A stretch of 48,307 bases of DNA from Chloroflexota bacterium (lineage in GTDB: Bacteria > Chloroflexota > Anaerolineae > Anaerolineales > Villigracilaceae): the NCBI GenBank assembly GCA_016219545.1, contig JACRMH010000029.1, forward strand, positions 1-48,307, given 5' to 3'. Of this stretch, positions 16,541 to 24,540 are shown piece after piece. A model generated the notes under the pieces. The model was not told where the DNA came from. It saw only the letters and a program-made list of their open reading frames with translations, and ran no database searches. Every line of letters starts with the position of its first letter. Positions within the stretch are counted from its first letter, which is position 1. The position numbers and the translations under genes were made by a program.

Positions 16541-17656
16541 ATGAAAAATCCAAATGCACAAAATCAAAAACCGGTTACACCTTTGAGTTCGAGGCTGCCC
16601 TTCCTGTCTTTAATTCCGGGCTGGCTGGTCGGGTTGGTTATAACCATCATTGTCATTGCAGTTCTGGCCAACTTCAGCAAGTCCTTCTGGTATTTTGAAG
16701 TGGTCGAAAATGACCAGGTTGGCGTCACCATTGAAGCCGGTGAAATTCAAGGCGTTGTACAGCCGGGTATCGCTTATGACTTTGGACTTTTTGTGAGTCT
16801 GGTCAAGATCACCACCAGCGCAGTTGCGATCACAGTGGATGACCCTGAATTGATCACGATAGATAAACAGCGTATTGGTCTGGAAGTGACTGCCGATGTG
16901 TTTCGTCCGCGCGAGGCCGATATTGTCATCTCCAATTACTCACGGTATAAAAATATTTATCTAAACGACGCGTCCCTGCAGCAGCGCATGACAGCCTTTA
17001 CCTTGCAAGCCATGAAGGTCTGCGTCGGCGACAAGAAATTCGATGAGGCAGTGATCGGCTCCGGCCGTGACGATCTTCGGGCGTGCATTGATGATGAGTT
17101 GAGCGGATTGGCCCTGCCGTTGGGTTTGGAAGTGCGGAATGTGGCGGTTCCACAGATCACGATCTCACCTGCGGTGCAGGCCGGTCTGGATGCCATTGTA
17201 CAGAGTCGCTTGGCAACGGAAAAAGCAAAACAGGACGCTGAAAAGGCCAAGCAGGAAGCTGTAGCCCAGCAGGCTGTGGAAGAAGGTCGTATCCGCGTTG
17301 AACAGTCAAAATTGCAGGAAGAATCCCGCCAACAAGCTACCTTGCAGGAACTCAAAAAACAGCAGCTTGAAGCTGAACTTGCTGTTATCCAGCAGGAAAC
17401 TGTAAATGAACAGGCGCAGCTATTGCTCACGCAAGCTCAACAACGAGTGGCCGCTGAACAGGCAAGAGTGGATATTGCAGAAGAACTTGCCCTCGCCGAA
17501 ATGTATGCAAAATATCCCGAGTATGTCGCCCTGCAGATCGCGCTTGCCAATGCAAGTGCCATCAAGGACTCAGATAAATTCATCTATACGCCCGCAGGTG
17601 TCTTCCCGCAATTGATCCTTACAAATGGAGCACTCCCGCTGATTCCTATGAAATAA
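16541..17656 (+). CDS. SPFH/Band 7 (stomatin/flotillin-like) membrane protein
   Basis: 371 residues. One N-terminal membrane helix (LVGLVITIIVIAVLANF, about residues 29-46) is followed by a beta-rich SPFH region (about 55-215; VVENDQVGVTIEAGEIQGVV, LGLEVRNVAVPQITISPAVQ) and a long Ala/Glu/Gln coiled coil (about 220-325), then a short C-terminal tail. Family members form large ring assemblies at the membrane and often guard proteases or organise microdomains; a partner protease or NfeD gene is not adjacent here. GAGGAG 8 bases before the ATG supports the start. It is followed at once by a MITE-like repeat. Confidence 0.85.
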   Translation: MKNPNAQNQKPVTPLSSRLPFLSLIPGWLVGLVITIIVIAVLANFSKSFWYFEVVENDQVGVTIEAGEIQGVVQPGIAYDFGLFVSLVKITTSAVAITVDDPELITIDKQRIGLEVTADVFRPREADIVISNYSRYKNIYLNDASLQQRMTAFTLQAMKVCVGDKKFDEAVIGSGRDDLRACIDDELSGLALPLGLEVRNVAVPQITISPAVQAGLDAIVQSRLATEKAKQDAEKAKQEAVAQQAVEEGRIRVEQSKLQEESRQQATLQELKKQQLEAELAVIQQETVNEQAQLLLTQAQQRVAAEQARVDIAEELALAEMYAKYPEYVALQIALANASAIKDSDKFIYTPAGVFPQLILTNGALPLIPMK

Positions 17657-17658
17657 CA

Positions 17659-17770
17659 ATAGACCTCTCGCAAAAGCCAAATCGTAGAGTTGTCGAAAGC
17701 GGATCTTACACAAAACATAATTTTTTTGTGTAGTAGTGCGCTCTCTAGCGCACTTATGCAAGAGGTCTAT
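17659..17770. mobile_element. 112-bp MITE-like element with 14-bp terminal inverted repeats
   Basis: ATAGACCTCTCGCA at 17659-17672 is matched inverted at 17757-17770 (13 of 14). Inside are two nested hairpins: TACACAAAA/TTTTGTGTA and GTGCGCT/AGCGCAC. It has no coding capacity, so it would need a transposase from elsewhere. The AGACCTCTTGCA end resembles IS5-type ends known to me, but this is a recollection only. It lies between the SPFH gene and the gene at 17812, 41 bases before the latter's ATG. Confidence 0.65.
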
Positions 17771-17811
17771 AAAGATCAGGTTCATAACTTCTGTAATTAT
17801 GGAGATCACTT

Positions 17812-18702
17812 ATGAAGCGTGCGGTCAGCATCAGCCTCGGAAGTTCGAAGCGCGATAAAAGCGTAAAGGTCAATCTCAACGGACAGGAAATCCTCGTTGA
17901 ACGCATTGGCACGAATGGCGATGTCGAAACGGCGCGCCGATTGTACTTGGACCTGGATGGCAGAGTGGATGCCTTCGGCGTGGGCGGCGTGGACTTGTAT
18001 CTGCGCCTGGATGATAAAGAATATCCGCTTCATGCCGCGCTGAAACTTGTCTCTGGTGTCAAGCAGACTCCACTCTGTGACGGCCGCGGACTCAAGCATA
18101 CCTTGGAGCGGCGTGTCTTTAAATTGGCAAAGCCCCAACTGGGAGATGTCCGCTTCAAGCAGGCCTTCATCCCCGTCGCTGTGGACAGGCTTGGGTTGGC
18201 TGAGGCAGTTGCCGAAGTCTCAGATAGAACCGTTTTTGGTGACCTAATGGTTGCTTTGGGAGTCCCGCTTCCGGTAGTCGGCATCCCGGCCTTTAAACGA
18301 GTCGCAAGGATCATGCTGCCGATTGTCAGTCACTTCCCCATGAGCATGATCTTCTACGGCAGTGACGGCGCGGAGCACGAACCGAAGTACACAAAATATT
18401 TTGAAGGGTCAGACCTGATCGCGGGCGATTATCTTTTTATGCGGAAGTACATGCCAAGGAATTTGGCAGGCAAAACGATTGTCACGAACACCACCACTGA
18501 AGAAAACATCGCCTTGCTTAAAGAGCGTGGTGTGAAAACCATCATCACCACCACGCCGCGCTTTGACGGGCGCTCCTTCGGTACGAACATGAACGAAGCC
18601 ATGCTCACCGCTTATGCAGGCAAAGGCCGCCGGTTGACAGATGATGAATTGAATACCTTGATTGATGAGCTGGGGATCGGACCTTCAACCATAATGATGT
18701 AA
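17812..18702 (+). CDS. Conserved protein of uncertain role (quinate 5-dehydrogenase-like annotation)
   Basis: 296 residues, soluble, no signal peptide. It opens KRAVSISLGSSKRDKSVKVN and includes RIGTNGDVETARRLYLDLDG, DAFGVGGVDLYLRLDD, TPLCDGRGLKHTLERR and AGKTIVTNTTTEENIALLKERGVKTIITTTPRFDGRSFGTNMNEAML. The GVGG and TIVTN...LKERGVKTIITTTPR regions suggest Rossmann-like alpha/beta layers. I recall database entries of this type called quinate 5-dehydrogenase, but I see no AroE motifs, so I would not transfer that function. GGAG lies 7 bases before the ATG. It ends before a strong bidirectional terminator. Confidence 0.75.
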   Translation: MKRAVSISLGSSKRDKSVKVNLNGQEILVERIGTNGDVETARRLYLDLDGRVDAFGVGGVDLYLRLDDKEYPLHAALKLVSGVKQTPLCDGRGLKHTLERRVFKLAKPQLGDVRFKQAFIPVAVDRLGLAEAVAEVSDRTVFGDLMVALGVPLPVVGIPAFKRVARIMLPIVSHFPMSMIFYGSDGAEHEPKYTKYFEGSDLIAGDYLFMRKYMPRNLAGKTIVTNTTTEENIALLKERGVKTIITTTPRFDGRSFGTNMNEAMLTAYAGKGRRLTDDELNTLIDELGIGPSTIMM

Positions 18703-18709
18703 AAAAGGT

Positions 18710-18748
18710 AATCAAAAAGAACAGGAACTGTTCCTGTTCTTTTTGATT
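18710..18748. terminator. Strong bidirectional terminator
   Basis: A perfect 18-bp stem (18710-18727 with 18731-18748) around CTG. AATCAAAAAGAACAGG on the left and CTGTTCTTTTTGATT on the right give an A-tract and T-tract in both directions, serving the convergent genes 17812-18702 and 18748-19635. The stop codon of the GNAT gene overlaps its right end. This also marks the 3' end of the sensory gene array. Confidence 0.85.
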
Positions 18749-19635
18749 TAAGACATCTTCAAACTTTCCGGCGGAGTACCGCGCCACATCTCGATGCGGC
18801 GGAATGATTCAACATATCCCATTTTATAAAAGGCGGGCAGGTGCGGGTCGTTGATCTGGATATTTTCGATCTGCGTATCGAGGCGGGGATATTGATAATG
18901 CAAATGCGAGAGCATGGCGTACAGTACGTCCGCGGGGTTGCCGGCTTCGGTTTTGTAGATAAAGCGCGTGAGCATGAACTTCTGGCGTTGATACACCAGC
19001 CAGCCGCGACTCCCATCCGCAAGCATGAGACGCAGCCCTGAAACTTCATTGGCATTGAATAAAGACTCGGATTGATTCGTCCACGGCTGTGTGCCCCTGT
19101 CGCGGCCAACAAGATCAAGGGCGTCGGCACGGTCAAGGCGTTCGGCGTCTGCGATGATCGGGTCTATGGGAGGAATGATCGGCGCGCGGCGCAGGATCAA
19201 TAATTCGCCGACTTCGTAGAATCCAAGTTTCTTAAATAATTGATAGGCGGGAACATTGTTCTTGATGACTTCCAGCATGACGAAGTCAATGGAAAGATGG
19301 GCGGACTGTTCCAATAAACGTTCAACCAAAGCCTGCCCGACTCCGCCGCGCCTTGTGTTCGGGATGACCCCGAGACGCGTTACCCAGGTGCGGTCTTCGC
19401 GCAGCCCCAGCATGGCAACGCCCAGCATTTGTCCATCGGGCGTTGATGCAACGAATGAGTGTTCGAGGTCAACATCATAGATTGCGATATATTCGGCGAG
19501 GCGTGAAGCATTCATCGGCATGGGGACCATATAGTCCACGCGGGTTTGGTTATAAATCGCTGTGAGTTGGTCCAGAGTGAATTGACTGGCGGGGATCAGC
19601 TTGATTGCAGTGGCGGTGTGTTGTGCTGGCATCAT
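18748..19635 (-). CDS. Double-GNAT N-acetyltransferase
   Basis: 295 residues in two GNAT-like halves. The first (about 10-150) is well conserved: MLGVAMLGLREDRTWVTRLG, then VIPNTRRGGVGQALVERLLE with the acetyl-CoA pyrophosphate loop (R-x-x-G-x-G), and NNVPAYQLFKKLGFYEVGEL. The second (about 165-290) is divergent (RGWLVYQRQKFMLTRF, HYQYPRLDTQIENIQ, AFYKMGYVESFRR). Such tandem proteins usually keep only one active half. The substrate is unknown. It is the last gene of the sensory array and starts on the base after the stop of the response regulator gene (TAA then ATG), so it is translationally coupled to signalling genes. Confidence 0.85.
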   Translation of the reverse strand: MMPAQHTATAIKLIPASQFTLDQLTAIYNQTRVDYMVPMPMNASRLAEYIAIYDVDLEHSFVASTPDGQMLGVAMLGLREDRTWVTRLGVIPNTRRGGVGQALVERLLEQSAHLSIDFVMLEVIKNNVPAYQLFKKLGFYEVGELLILRRAPIIPPIDPIIADAERLDRADALDLVGRDRGTQPWTNQSESLFNANEVSGLRLMLADGSRGWLVYQRQKFMLTRFIYKTEAGNPADVLYAMLSHLHYQYPRLDTQIENIQINDPHLPAFYKMGYVESFRRIEMWRGTPPESLKMS

Positions 19636-20007
19636 TTACGGATTCTTTAAATAGGATTTGATCTGGGAAATGAACTCGCTGACTTTCGTAACCGGCTTGC
19701 AGATATAACCGTCAAAGCCGTAATTCTCCACCATTTGCCGGGCGGTCTCTTCGGGCCAGGCGGTTAACGCAACGATGGGTATATGTTTAAGCGAGGTTTC
19801 TTCGCGCAGCCATCCGGCCAGAGTTTGCCCGTCATAATCCGGCAAGCCAAGATCGAGCAGGATCAGATCAGGCTGATGGACCAACGCCATTTGCAGTCCG
19901 CTTTCTGCGTCAGCGGCGTGGACGATCTCGTAGCCCGTGGCAGACAAGGTCCTGCGTACGAGCGCGACATTGTCAGGGATGTCTTCGATCACTAAGATTT
20001 TTGTCAT
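19636..20007 (-). CDS. CheY-like single-domain response regulator
   Basis: 123 residues from MTKILVIEDIPDNVALVRRT; the open frame extends upstream through a repeat (20035-20063), so this ATG, preceded by GGGA, is the real start. A complete receiver domain: acidic pair in VIEDIPDN, phosphoacceptor Asp in LILLDLGLPDYDGQTL, Thr in IVALTAWPEET, Lys in GYICKPVTKVSEF. No output domain, so it acts by protein contact. It stands 70 bases after the preceding regulator and directly before the GNAT gene. Confidence 0.92.
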   Translation of the reverse strand: MTKILVIEDIPDNVALVRRTLSATGYEIVHAADAESGLQMALVHQPDLILLDLGLPDYDGQTLAGWLREETSLKHIPIVALTAWPEETARQMVENYGFDGYICKPVTKVSEFISQIKSYLKNP

Positions 20008-20034
20008 ATCAATTCCCAATGTTTTTTCGTCATT

Positions 20035-20063
20035 GCGAGGGCGAAATCCAAGAGCGCCCTCGC
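20035..20063. repeat. Short hairpin, fragment of the TTGCGAGG repeat type
   Basis: GCGAGGGCG and CGCCCTCGC, perfect 9-bp arms around 11 bases, preceded by GTCATT. This is a truncated copy of the repeat also seen at 14453 and 47574. It separates two response regulator genes and could stabilise the upstream mRNA. Confidence 0.6.
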
Positions 20064-20077
20064 CGGTTGAATTCCTA

Positions 20078-20464
20078 TTATGATTTTTGCGGCGAAGGCA
20101 CGAACGCTTCCACGCGCGCCCACAATTCCCGGATGTTGATCGGCTTGGACATGTATACATCGCAGCCGGCAGATAGCGCTTTTTCGGCGTCGCCTTTCAA
20201 AGCATTGGCGGTCACCGCAATGATGGGAGTATAAGCCAAAGAGCGTTTGGCGCTGCTTCGAATTCTGCGCGCTACTTCGTAGCCGTCAATATCGGGCAGG
20301 TTAATATCCAGCAGGATCAGATCGATCTCTTGCGTCTCGGCTGCGGTAACTCCATCCAGCCCATTCATGGCCTGGACTAATGTGTACCCACGTGCTTCCA
20401 GTGCGCGTTTGACCAGCACCATGTTATCGGGGTTATCTTCAATGTATAAGATATTGCTTCCCAT
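20078..20464 (-). CDS. CheY-like single-domain response regulator
   Basis: 128 residues. Receiver features: ILYIEDNPDNMVLVKRALEA (acidic pair), LILLDINLPDIDGYEVARRI (phosphoacceptor Asp), IIAVTANALKGDAEKAL (Thr) and DVYMSKPINIREL (Lys). The short sequence after the last helix (SPQKS) rules out an output domain. AAGGAG lies 6 bases before the ATG. It follows the PLP-REC fusion by 9 bases on the minus strand and is very similar in plan to the regulator at 19636, suggesting a duplicated pair serving one or both nearby kinases. Confidence 0.93.
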   Translation of the reverse strand: MGSNILYIEDNPDNMVLVKRALEARGYTLVQAMNGLDGVTAAETQEIDLILLDINLPDIDGYEVARRIRSSAKRSLAYTPIIAVTANALKGDAEKALSAGCDVYMSKPINIRELWARVEAFVPSPQKS

Positions 20465-20473
20465 AAATTCTCC

Positions 20474-22117
20474 TTAGGCTCCGTTTTTATCTTCGATGGT
20501 CTGAATGACTTGATCCACGAATTTTCGCGGAGGCAGGGAGCCTTTTTGATAAAGCGCTTCAATGTGACCTTTCAGCCGGTTGCGTTCTTCGGTGGTGATG
20601 TCTTTTGCGCTGACAACGACCACGGGAATATCTTTGGTGCGCGGGTCGAGTTTGAGTTCTTCCACAAGTCCAAAACCGTCTATGCCGGGCATGGTCAGGT
20701 CGCTGACAATGAGGTCGGGAATATTTTGTCTCGCCATCGCCAATCCTTCCCAGCCGTCTTTGGCGCGTAATACGCGATAGGCTTTTTTTCCTTCAAGCAG
20801 GCGGCGGATAAGCAGGGCATCGTCTGCGTTGTCATCAATTAACAGAACAGTGGTTGTCTTTTCATCCAGGTTTTCAAGCGCAGCTTGCAAGCCTTCACGC
20901 GGGGCAGGCGCTTGTGTTTCGCTGAGATGAACATCCACTGCAAATTGATCTTCCAGCACATGCTTCTCAACCGGGAAGGTATGACCGGTGCAATTGACCA
21001 CGACAGTTTCGTCTTTGCTGATGACATGCTCGTGGATTAATTTTTCAAGACCCGCAAAAGCCACTGCGGTTGCAGGTTCCACTGCCATGCCCTCACTTTT
21101 TGCGAGGGAGCGCATGGACGCAAAGGCTTCGGCATCCGTCACTGATTCCATGATGCCGCCGAACTTCTGCGTGAGATTCCATAAATATGTGTAGGACTTG
21201 CCCGGGTCACCGGTGGATAGGATGATGATGCGCGTATCCGGCACAACGGACTCGGCCGTATCTTTACCAGCTTTGAAGGCTTGCACCATCGGCGAACAAC
21301 CCTGTGCTTGAATGATGGCCAATTTCGGAACGCGCTCGATCAAGCCCATTCTGTGAAGTTCGGTAAATCCCTGATACACGCCCAGCGGACCCATGCCGCC
21401 GCTGACAGCCTGGATGTACCAATCCGGCGCCTTCCATCCTAGTTGTTCCACAATTTCATAAGCGATGGTCTTCATGGATTCGCGCGCGGGAATGGAACCT
21501 GATCCGCGGTCCAGCCAGAGGTGACGGCGTTGTGCGAATTGACTTGCGATCTGTTTAGTCTGATCGTAATTGCCGCTGACTCGAATCACTTCCGCGCCGA
21601 ATAATGCGGCCTCGCGCAACTTTTCCTGCGGAACGAGGCTGGTCATAAAGACCCAGAGTTTGATCCCAGCCCTAGCACAGGCGGCGGCATAAGCCACGGC
21701 TGCATTTCCTGTGGATGCGATGACAGCTTCGCGGATCTTGCCTTCGTTCATCGCGGCCACGGCTCCCGCGGCTTGACGGTCTTTGAAGGAACTCGTCGGG
21801 CCGTAGCGTTCATCCTTGATGTAAACATGATCATGCCCGAGCGCGGGAGCGAAGCGCTGTGACAGCCAAAGCGGAGTTCCACCGGCGGGGTAAAGATCCA
21901 AAGCGGAGGGATTCTCAAGCGGCAGGATGTCCGAATAGCGCCACATATTGGCGGGGCGACCGGGCAGCCCGCGCAAGAGTTCGCGTTTGAATGCGGAATA
22001 ATCGTAGCGCGTTTCCAGCCATTGACTGCCGCATTGTTCACATGCGACAGGAGCGAAGGGCTCGTATGGCTGCTGCTTTCCGCAATTATTACATTCAAGA
22101 TATTTTGGAGTTGCCAT
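20474..22117 (-). CDS. Threonine synthase-like PLP enzyme fused to a C-terminal receiver domain
   Basis: 547 residues. 1-35 is a zinc ribbon (Cys9, 12, 26, 29). About 70-415 is a fold-type II PLP enzyme like threonine synthase: AGGTPLW, SSFKDRQAAG with the PLP lysine near 112, IASTGNAAVAYAAACARAGI (phosphate loop), KTIAYEIVEQLGWKAPDW, QAVSGGMGPLGVYQGF (Gly-rich PLP phosphate site) and VEPATAVAFAGLEKL. The motif SFKDRQ, where threonine synthases usually have SFKDRG, leaves the exact reaction open. 421-547 is a full receiver domain: LLIDDN, phosphoacceptor Asp near 473 in VSDLTMPGIDG, VVSAKD, and Lys in YQKGS. One unbroken frame joins them. It starts directly after the stop of the soluble histidine kinase gene (TAA-ATG) and is followed by two CheY-like genes, so phosphorylation control of the enzyme, or scaffolded co-expression, is likely. 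No such enzyme-receiver pairing is familiar to me. Confidence 0.92.
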   Translation of the reverse strand: MATPKYLECNNCGKQQPYEPFAPVACEQCGSQWLETRYDYSAFKRELLRGLPGRPANMWRYSDILPLENPSALDLYPAGGTPLWLSQRFAPALGHDHVYIKDERYGPTSSFKDRQAAGAVAAMNEGKIREAVIASTGNAAVAYAAACARAGIKLWVFMTSLVPQEKLREAALFGAEVIRVSGNYDQTKQIASQFAQRRHLWLDRGSGSIPARESMKTIAYEIVEQLGWKAPDWYIQAVSGGMGPLGVYQGFTELHRMGLIERVPKLAIIQAQGCSPMVQAFKAGKDTAESVVPDTRIIILSTGDPGKSYTYLWNLTQKFGGIMESVTDAEAFASMRSLAKSEGMAVEPATAVAFAGLEKLIHEHVISKDETVVVNCTGHTFPVEKHVLEDQFAVDVHLSETQAPAPREGLQAALENLDEKTTTVLLIDDNADDALLIRRLLEGKKAYRVLRAKDGWEGLAMARQNIPDLIVSDLTMPGIDGFGLVEELKLDPRTKDIPVVVVSAKDITTEERNRLKGHIEALYQKGSLPPRKFVDQVIQTIEDKNGA

Positions 22118-24511
22118 TTATTTGCTCGTCTTTTCCTCAGGTTCGGAAAGCTTGGCTTCGTAAGGAAGCTCCACAAAGAAGATCGAGCCTTCACCGTTGA
22201 TGCCATTGCTTTCGGCCCACAGGCGTCCGCCGTGCATTTCAACCAATTTGCGGCTGATGGGCAGACCCAGTCCTGTGCCGCCGGCCTTGCGTGTTGAGGA
22301 TGTGTCCACTTGCGTGAATTCCTGGAAGACGGCTTCGAGTTTATCGGGCGGGATGCCGATACCCGTATCACGGACGGTGATCAGAACATGGTCGTGCTGC
22401 GGTATTGCGCGGATGGATATCTTGCCATGTTCCGTGAATTTTATGGCGTTGTTAACCACATTGATCATGACCTGGCGCAAACGGGTGCGGTCTGCTGAAA
22501 CTTCAACCTCCTCGTCTGAATCACTTTCCATAAATAAGGCCAGATTCTTTTCGCTGGCCAAGGTGGATGTGATGCTGACGACTTCGTCAATGATCTCGTG
22601 TACTTTGAATTTCTCGAGCAGGAGGTTCATCTTGCCTGATTCGATCTTGGCCATATCGAGCACATCGTTGATGAGGTGCAGAAGGTGCTTGCCATTTTTC
22701 TGGATCAGACCGAGGTCATTGGACATGTTTTCTGTCAGGTCGCCATCCAATCCTTCGAGCATGACATCCGAGAAGCCGAGGATGGAATTAAGCGGTGTGC
22801 GCAGTTCATGTGACATATTGGCGAGGAAGGATGATTTGAGGCGATCCAACTCGCGCAATTGAGTCACCGTTGCGGACTGCTCCACGTACAAGCGCGCATT
22901 CTGTAAGGCGACAGCCACTTGCGAAGCCAGCGTGGTGTAGATATTGGCGTCTTCCTGCGTGAAGTGCCCTGCCAGATCAGATTGGACATCGAACACACCG
23001 ATGACCTTATCGCCGGAGATCATTGGCAGAGCCATTTCTGAACGGGTTTCGGGCAGGAACGGATTGGGAAGGAAGTCCTCTTCAATTTGCACATCATTCA
23101 CGATGACGGCGGTGCGTTCGCGGGCGGCACGTGCCACGAGCGATTTTTTTTCATCCATTTGAATATCGTGACCGGCGGCCACCATCTTTCTTCCAACTTC
23201 GCCTGCGCCGGCTGCAAGGAGCAGGGTGTTCCATGCATCATCAAAAAGATAAATGTGGGTGTGATAAATATTGAAGCGTTCCTTTGTCAGGTCCACTACA
23301 GATTGCAGTAATTCTTCCGGGTTCAGCACGGTGGATGCGGTTGTACTCACCACAGCCACGGTTTCCAGTTCGTGGGCGCGTTTTTCATTCAGTTCAAAAA
23401 GTCTTAGGTTTTCAATGTGGACGCTGACTTGTTCGGCGATGTTGTTCGCCAGTTCAAGCGCGCCGGGTGAAACATCCTTTAACCCGGCCACGGCCAATTG
23501 ACCGATGGTTTCACCGCGTACCGTGAGTGGTTGTGAGAAGGATAGCTTCTGCGGAAATTGTGTATTCTCAAAGGGAGTTACTTGAACTGTATCGTACATG
23601 AAGCCCATTGAGTCGGGGTTTTGACTGGTGTAGGCTTGCCAGTTCTCGCGGGTCAATCTTCGGTTGGCTTCTTCAGCATCGGCGCGGGCGCGTGAGGCAT
23701 CTGCCAGCAGGCGTAGATTTTCCACCTGCTGACCGAGTTGACGCGCAACAGCCGACACCATATTTCTGTCCTCTTCTGTCAGCGGGCGGACTGGGTTGGC
23801 TTTCAGGAATAGATTGCCGACATGTTCGTCCAATACATTGACCGCCTCATGAAGGTCATGTTCATTTGGAGCGGCATTGTTATACTCGTCCACAGCAGAC
23901 TGGTCATAGACAAAACCGATCCGTTCATTGTGGTGAATACCATCCAGAAAGTTTTCCCAATTTTCATGGGTGAAGCGGCGGGTGGCATCTTGTGCTTCGG
24001 TACGTGCGCGTTCTGTGGCAGCCAACAATCGCAGGTTCTGGATCTGAAGCGATGCCTGTTGCGCAATGGCGTTTGCCAGATTCTTTTCCTCTGCTGTCCA
24101 GGCATGATCTGTCGGCGGTTCGATCTGCATTTCGCCGATCAACTGTCCGCTTGCGGTAAGAGGCGCGCTGATCCCGGTATCCGTTTTAGACCCTGCAAAG
24201 GCTGTCGTCGGCAGGGGTAATAAATTATTGTCCTCATAGTAATATCCGACCTCTTCCTTTTCATAAAGGATGGAGGCATCTGTCTTTGCAGGCATGGCGG
24301 CGTGTCTTTCACTTTCCTTAAGCCGCATTTCCAGGTCGCGGATACGTGCATTGAGCGCGCTAATTTCGCGATACAGTCCGCTTTCATCTTTCACTGGCTG
24401 CGCCGCATTTGGTTCTGCACAGTCCGTTGCAGGCTCGCGAAGCGTCGCGATCTGCACCAGATCCGAAAACAGTTTATCAACCCGTTTACTGGATTTTTTA
24501 TCGAGAGGCAT
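22118..24511 (-). CDS. Soluble multi-GAF sensor histidine kinase
   Basis: 797 residues with no membrane helix. N-terminal coiled coil (about 45-70), then three degenerate GAF-like modules to about 385, two marked by RRxTxENW followed by GF(V/M)YD and ending in VENLRLL-type helices. A full GAF lies at about 395-550 (VPL...PNPFLPETRSEMALPM, GVFDVQSDLAG). HisKA follows with FLANMSHELRTPLNSILGFS (His near 568) and an HATPase domain (VVNNAIKFTEHG, DTGIGIPPDK, GGTGLGLPISRKLVEMHGG). It should phosphorylate receivers; the closest are the PLP-REC fusion directly downstream and the two CheY-like proteins. GGAGA before the ATG supports the start. Confidence 0.93.
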   Translation of the reverse strand: MPLDKKSSKRVDKLFSDLVQIATLREPATDCAEPNAAQPVKDESGLYREISALNARIRDLEMRLKESERHAAMPAKTDASILYEKEEVGYYYEDNNLLPLPTTAFAGSKTDTGISAPLTASGQLIGEMQIEPPTDHAWTAEEKNLANAIAQQASLQIQNLRLLAATERARTEAQDATRRFTHENWENFLDGIHHNERIGFVYDQSAVDEYNNAAPNEHDLHEAVNVLDEHVGNLFLKANPVRPLTEEDRNMVSAVARQLGQQVENLRLLADASRARADAEEANRRLTRENWQAYTSQNPDSMGFMYDTVQVTPFENTQFPQKLSFSQPLTVRGETIGQLAVAGLKDVSPGALELANNIAEQVSVHIENLRLFELNEKRAHELETVAVVSTTASTVLNPEELLQSVVDLTKERFNIYHTHIYLFDDAWNTLLLAAGAGEVGRKMVAAGHDIQMDEKKSLVARAARERTAVIVNDVQIEEDFLPNPFLPETRSEMALPMISGDKVIGVFDVQSDLAGHFTQEDANIYTTLASQVAVALQNARLYVEQSATVTQLRELDRLKSSFLANMSHELRTPLNSILGFSDVMLEGLDGDLTENMSNDLGLIQKNGKHLLHLINDVLDMAKIESGKMNLLLEKFKVHEIIDEVVSITSTLASEKNLALFMESDSDEEVEVSADRTRLRQVMINVVNNAIKFTEHGKISIRAIPQHDHVLITVRDTGIGIPPDKLEAVFQEFTQVDTSSTRKAGGTGLGLPISRKLVEMHGGRLWAESNGINGEGSIFFVELPYEAKLSEPEEKTSK

Positions 24512-24540
24512 CGGTAAATTTCTCCTGGACCTGCTGCCGT

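Noticed and set aside
20010..20160. N-terminal extension of the response regulator at 19636
   Set aside because: The extra 51 codons run through a palindromic repeat and the end of the previous gene; the receiver fold begins at the ATG at 20007.
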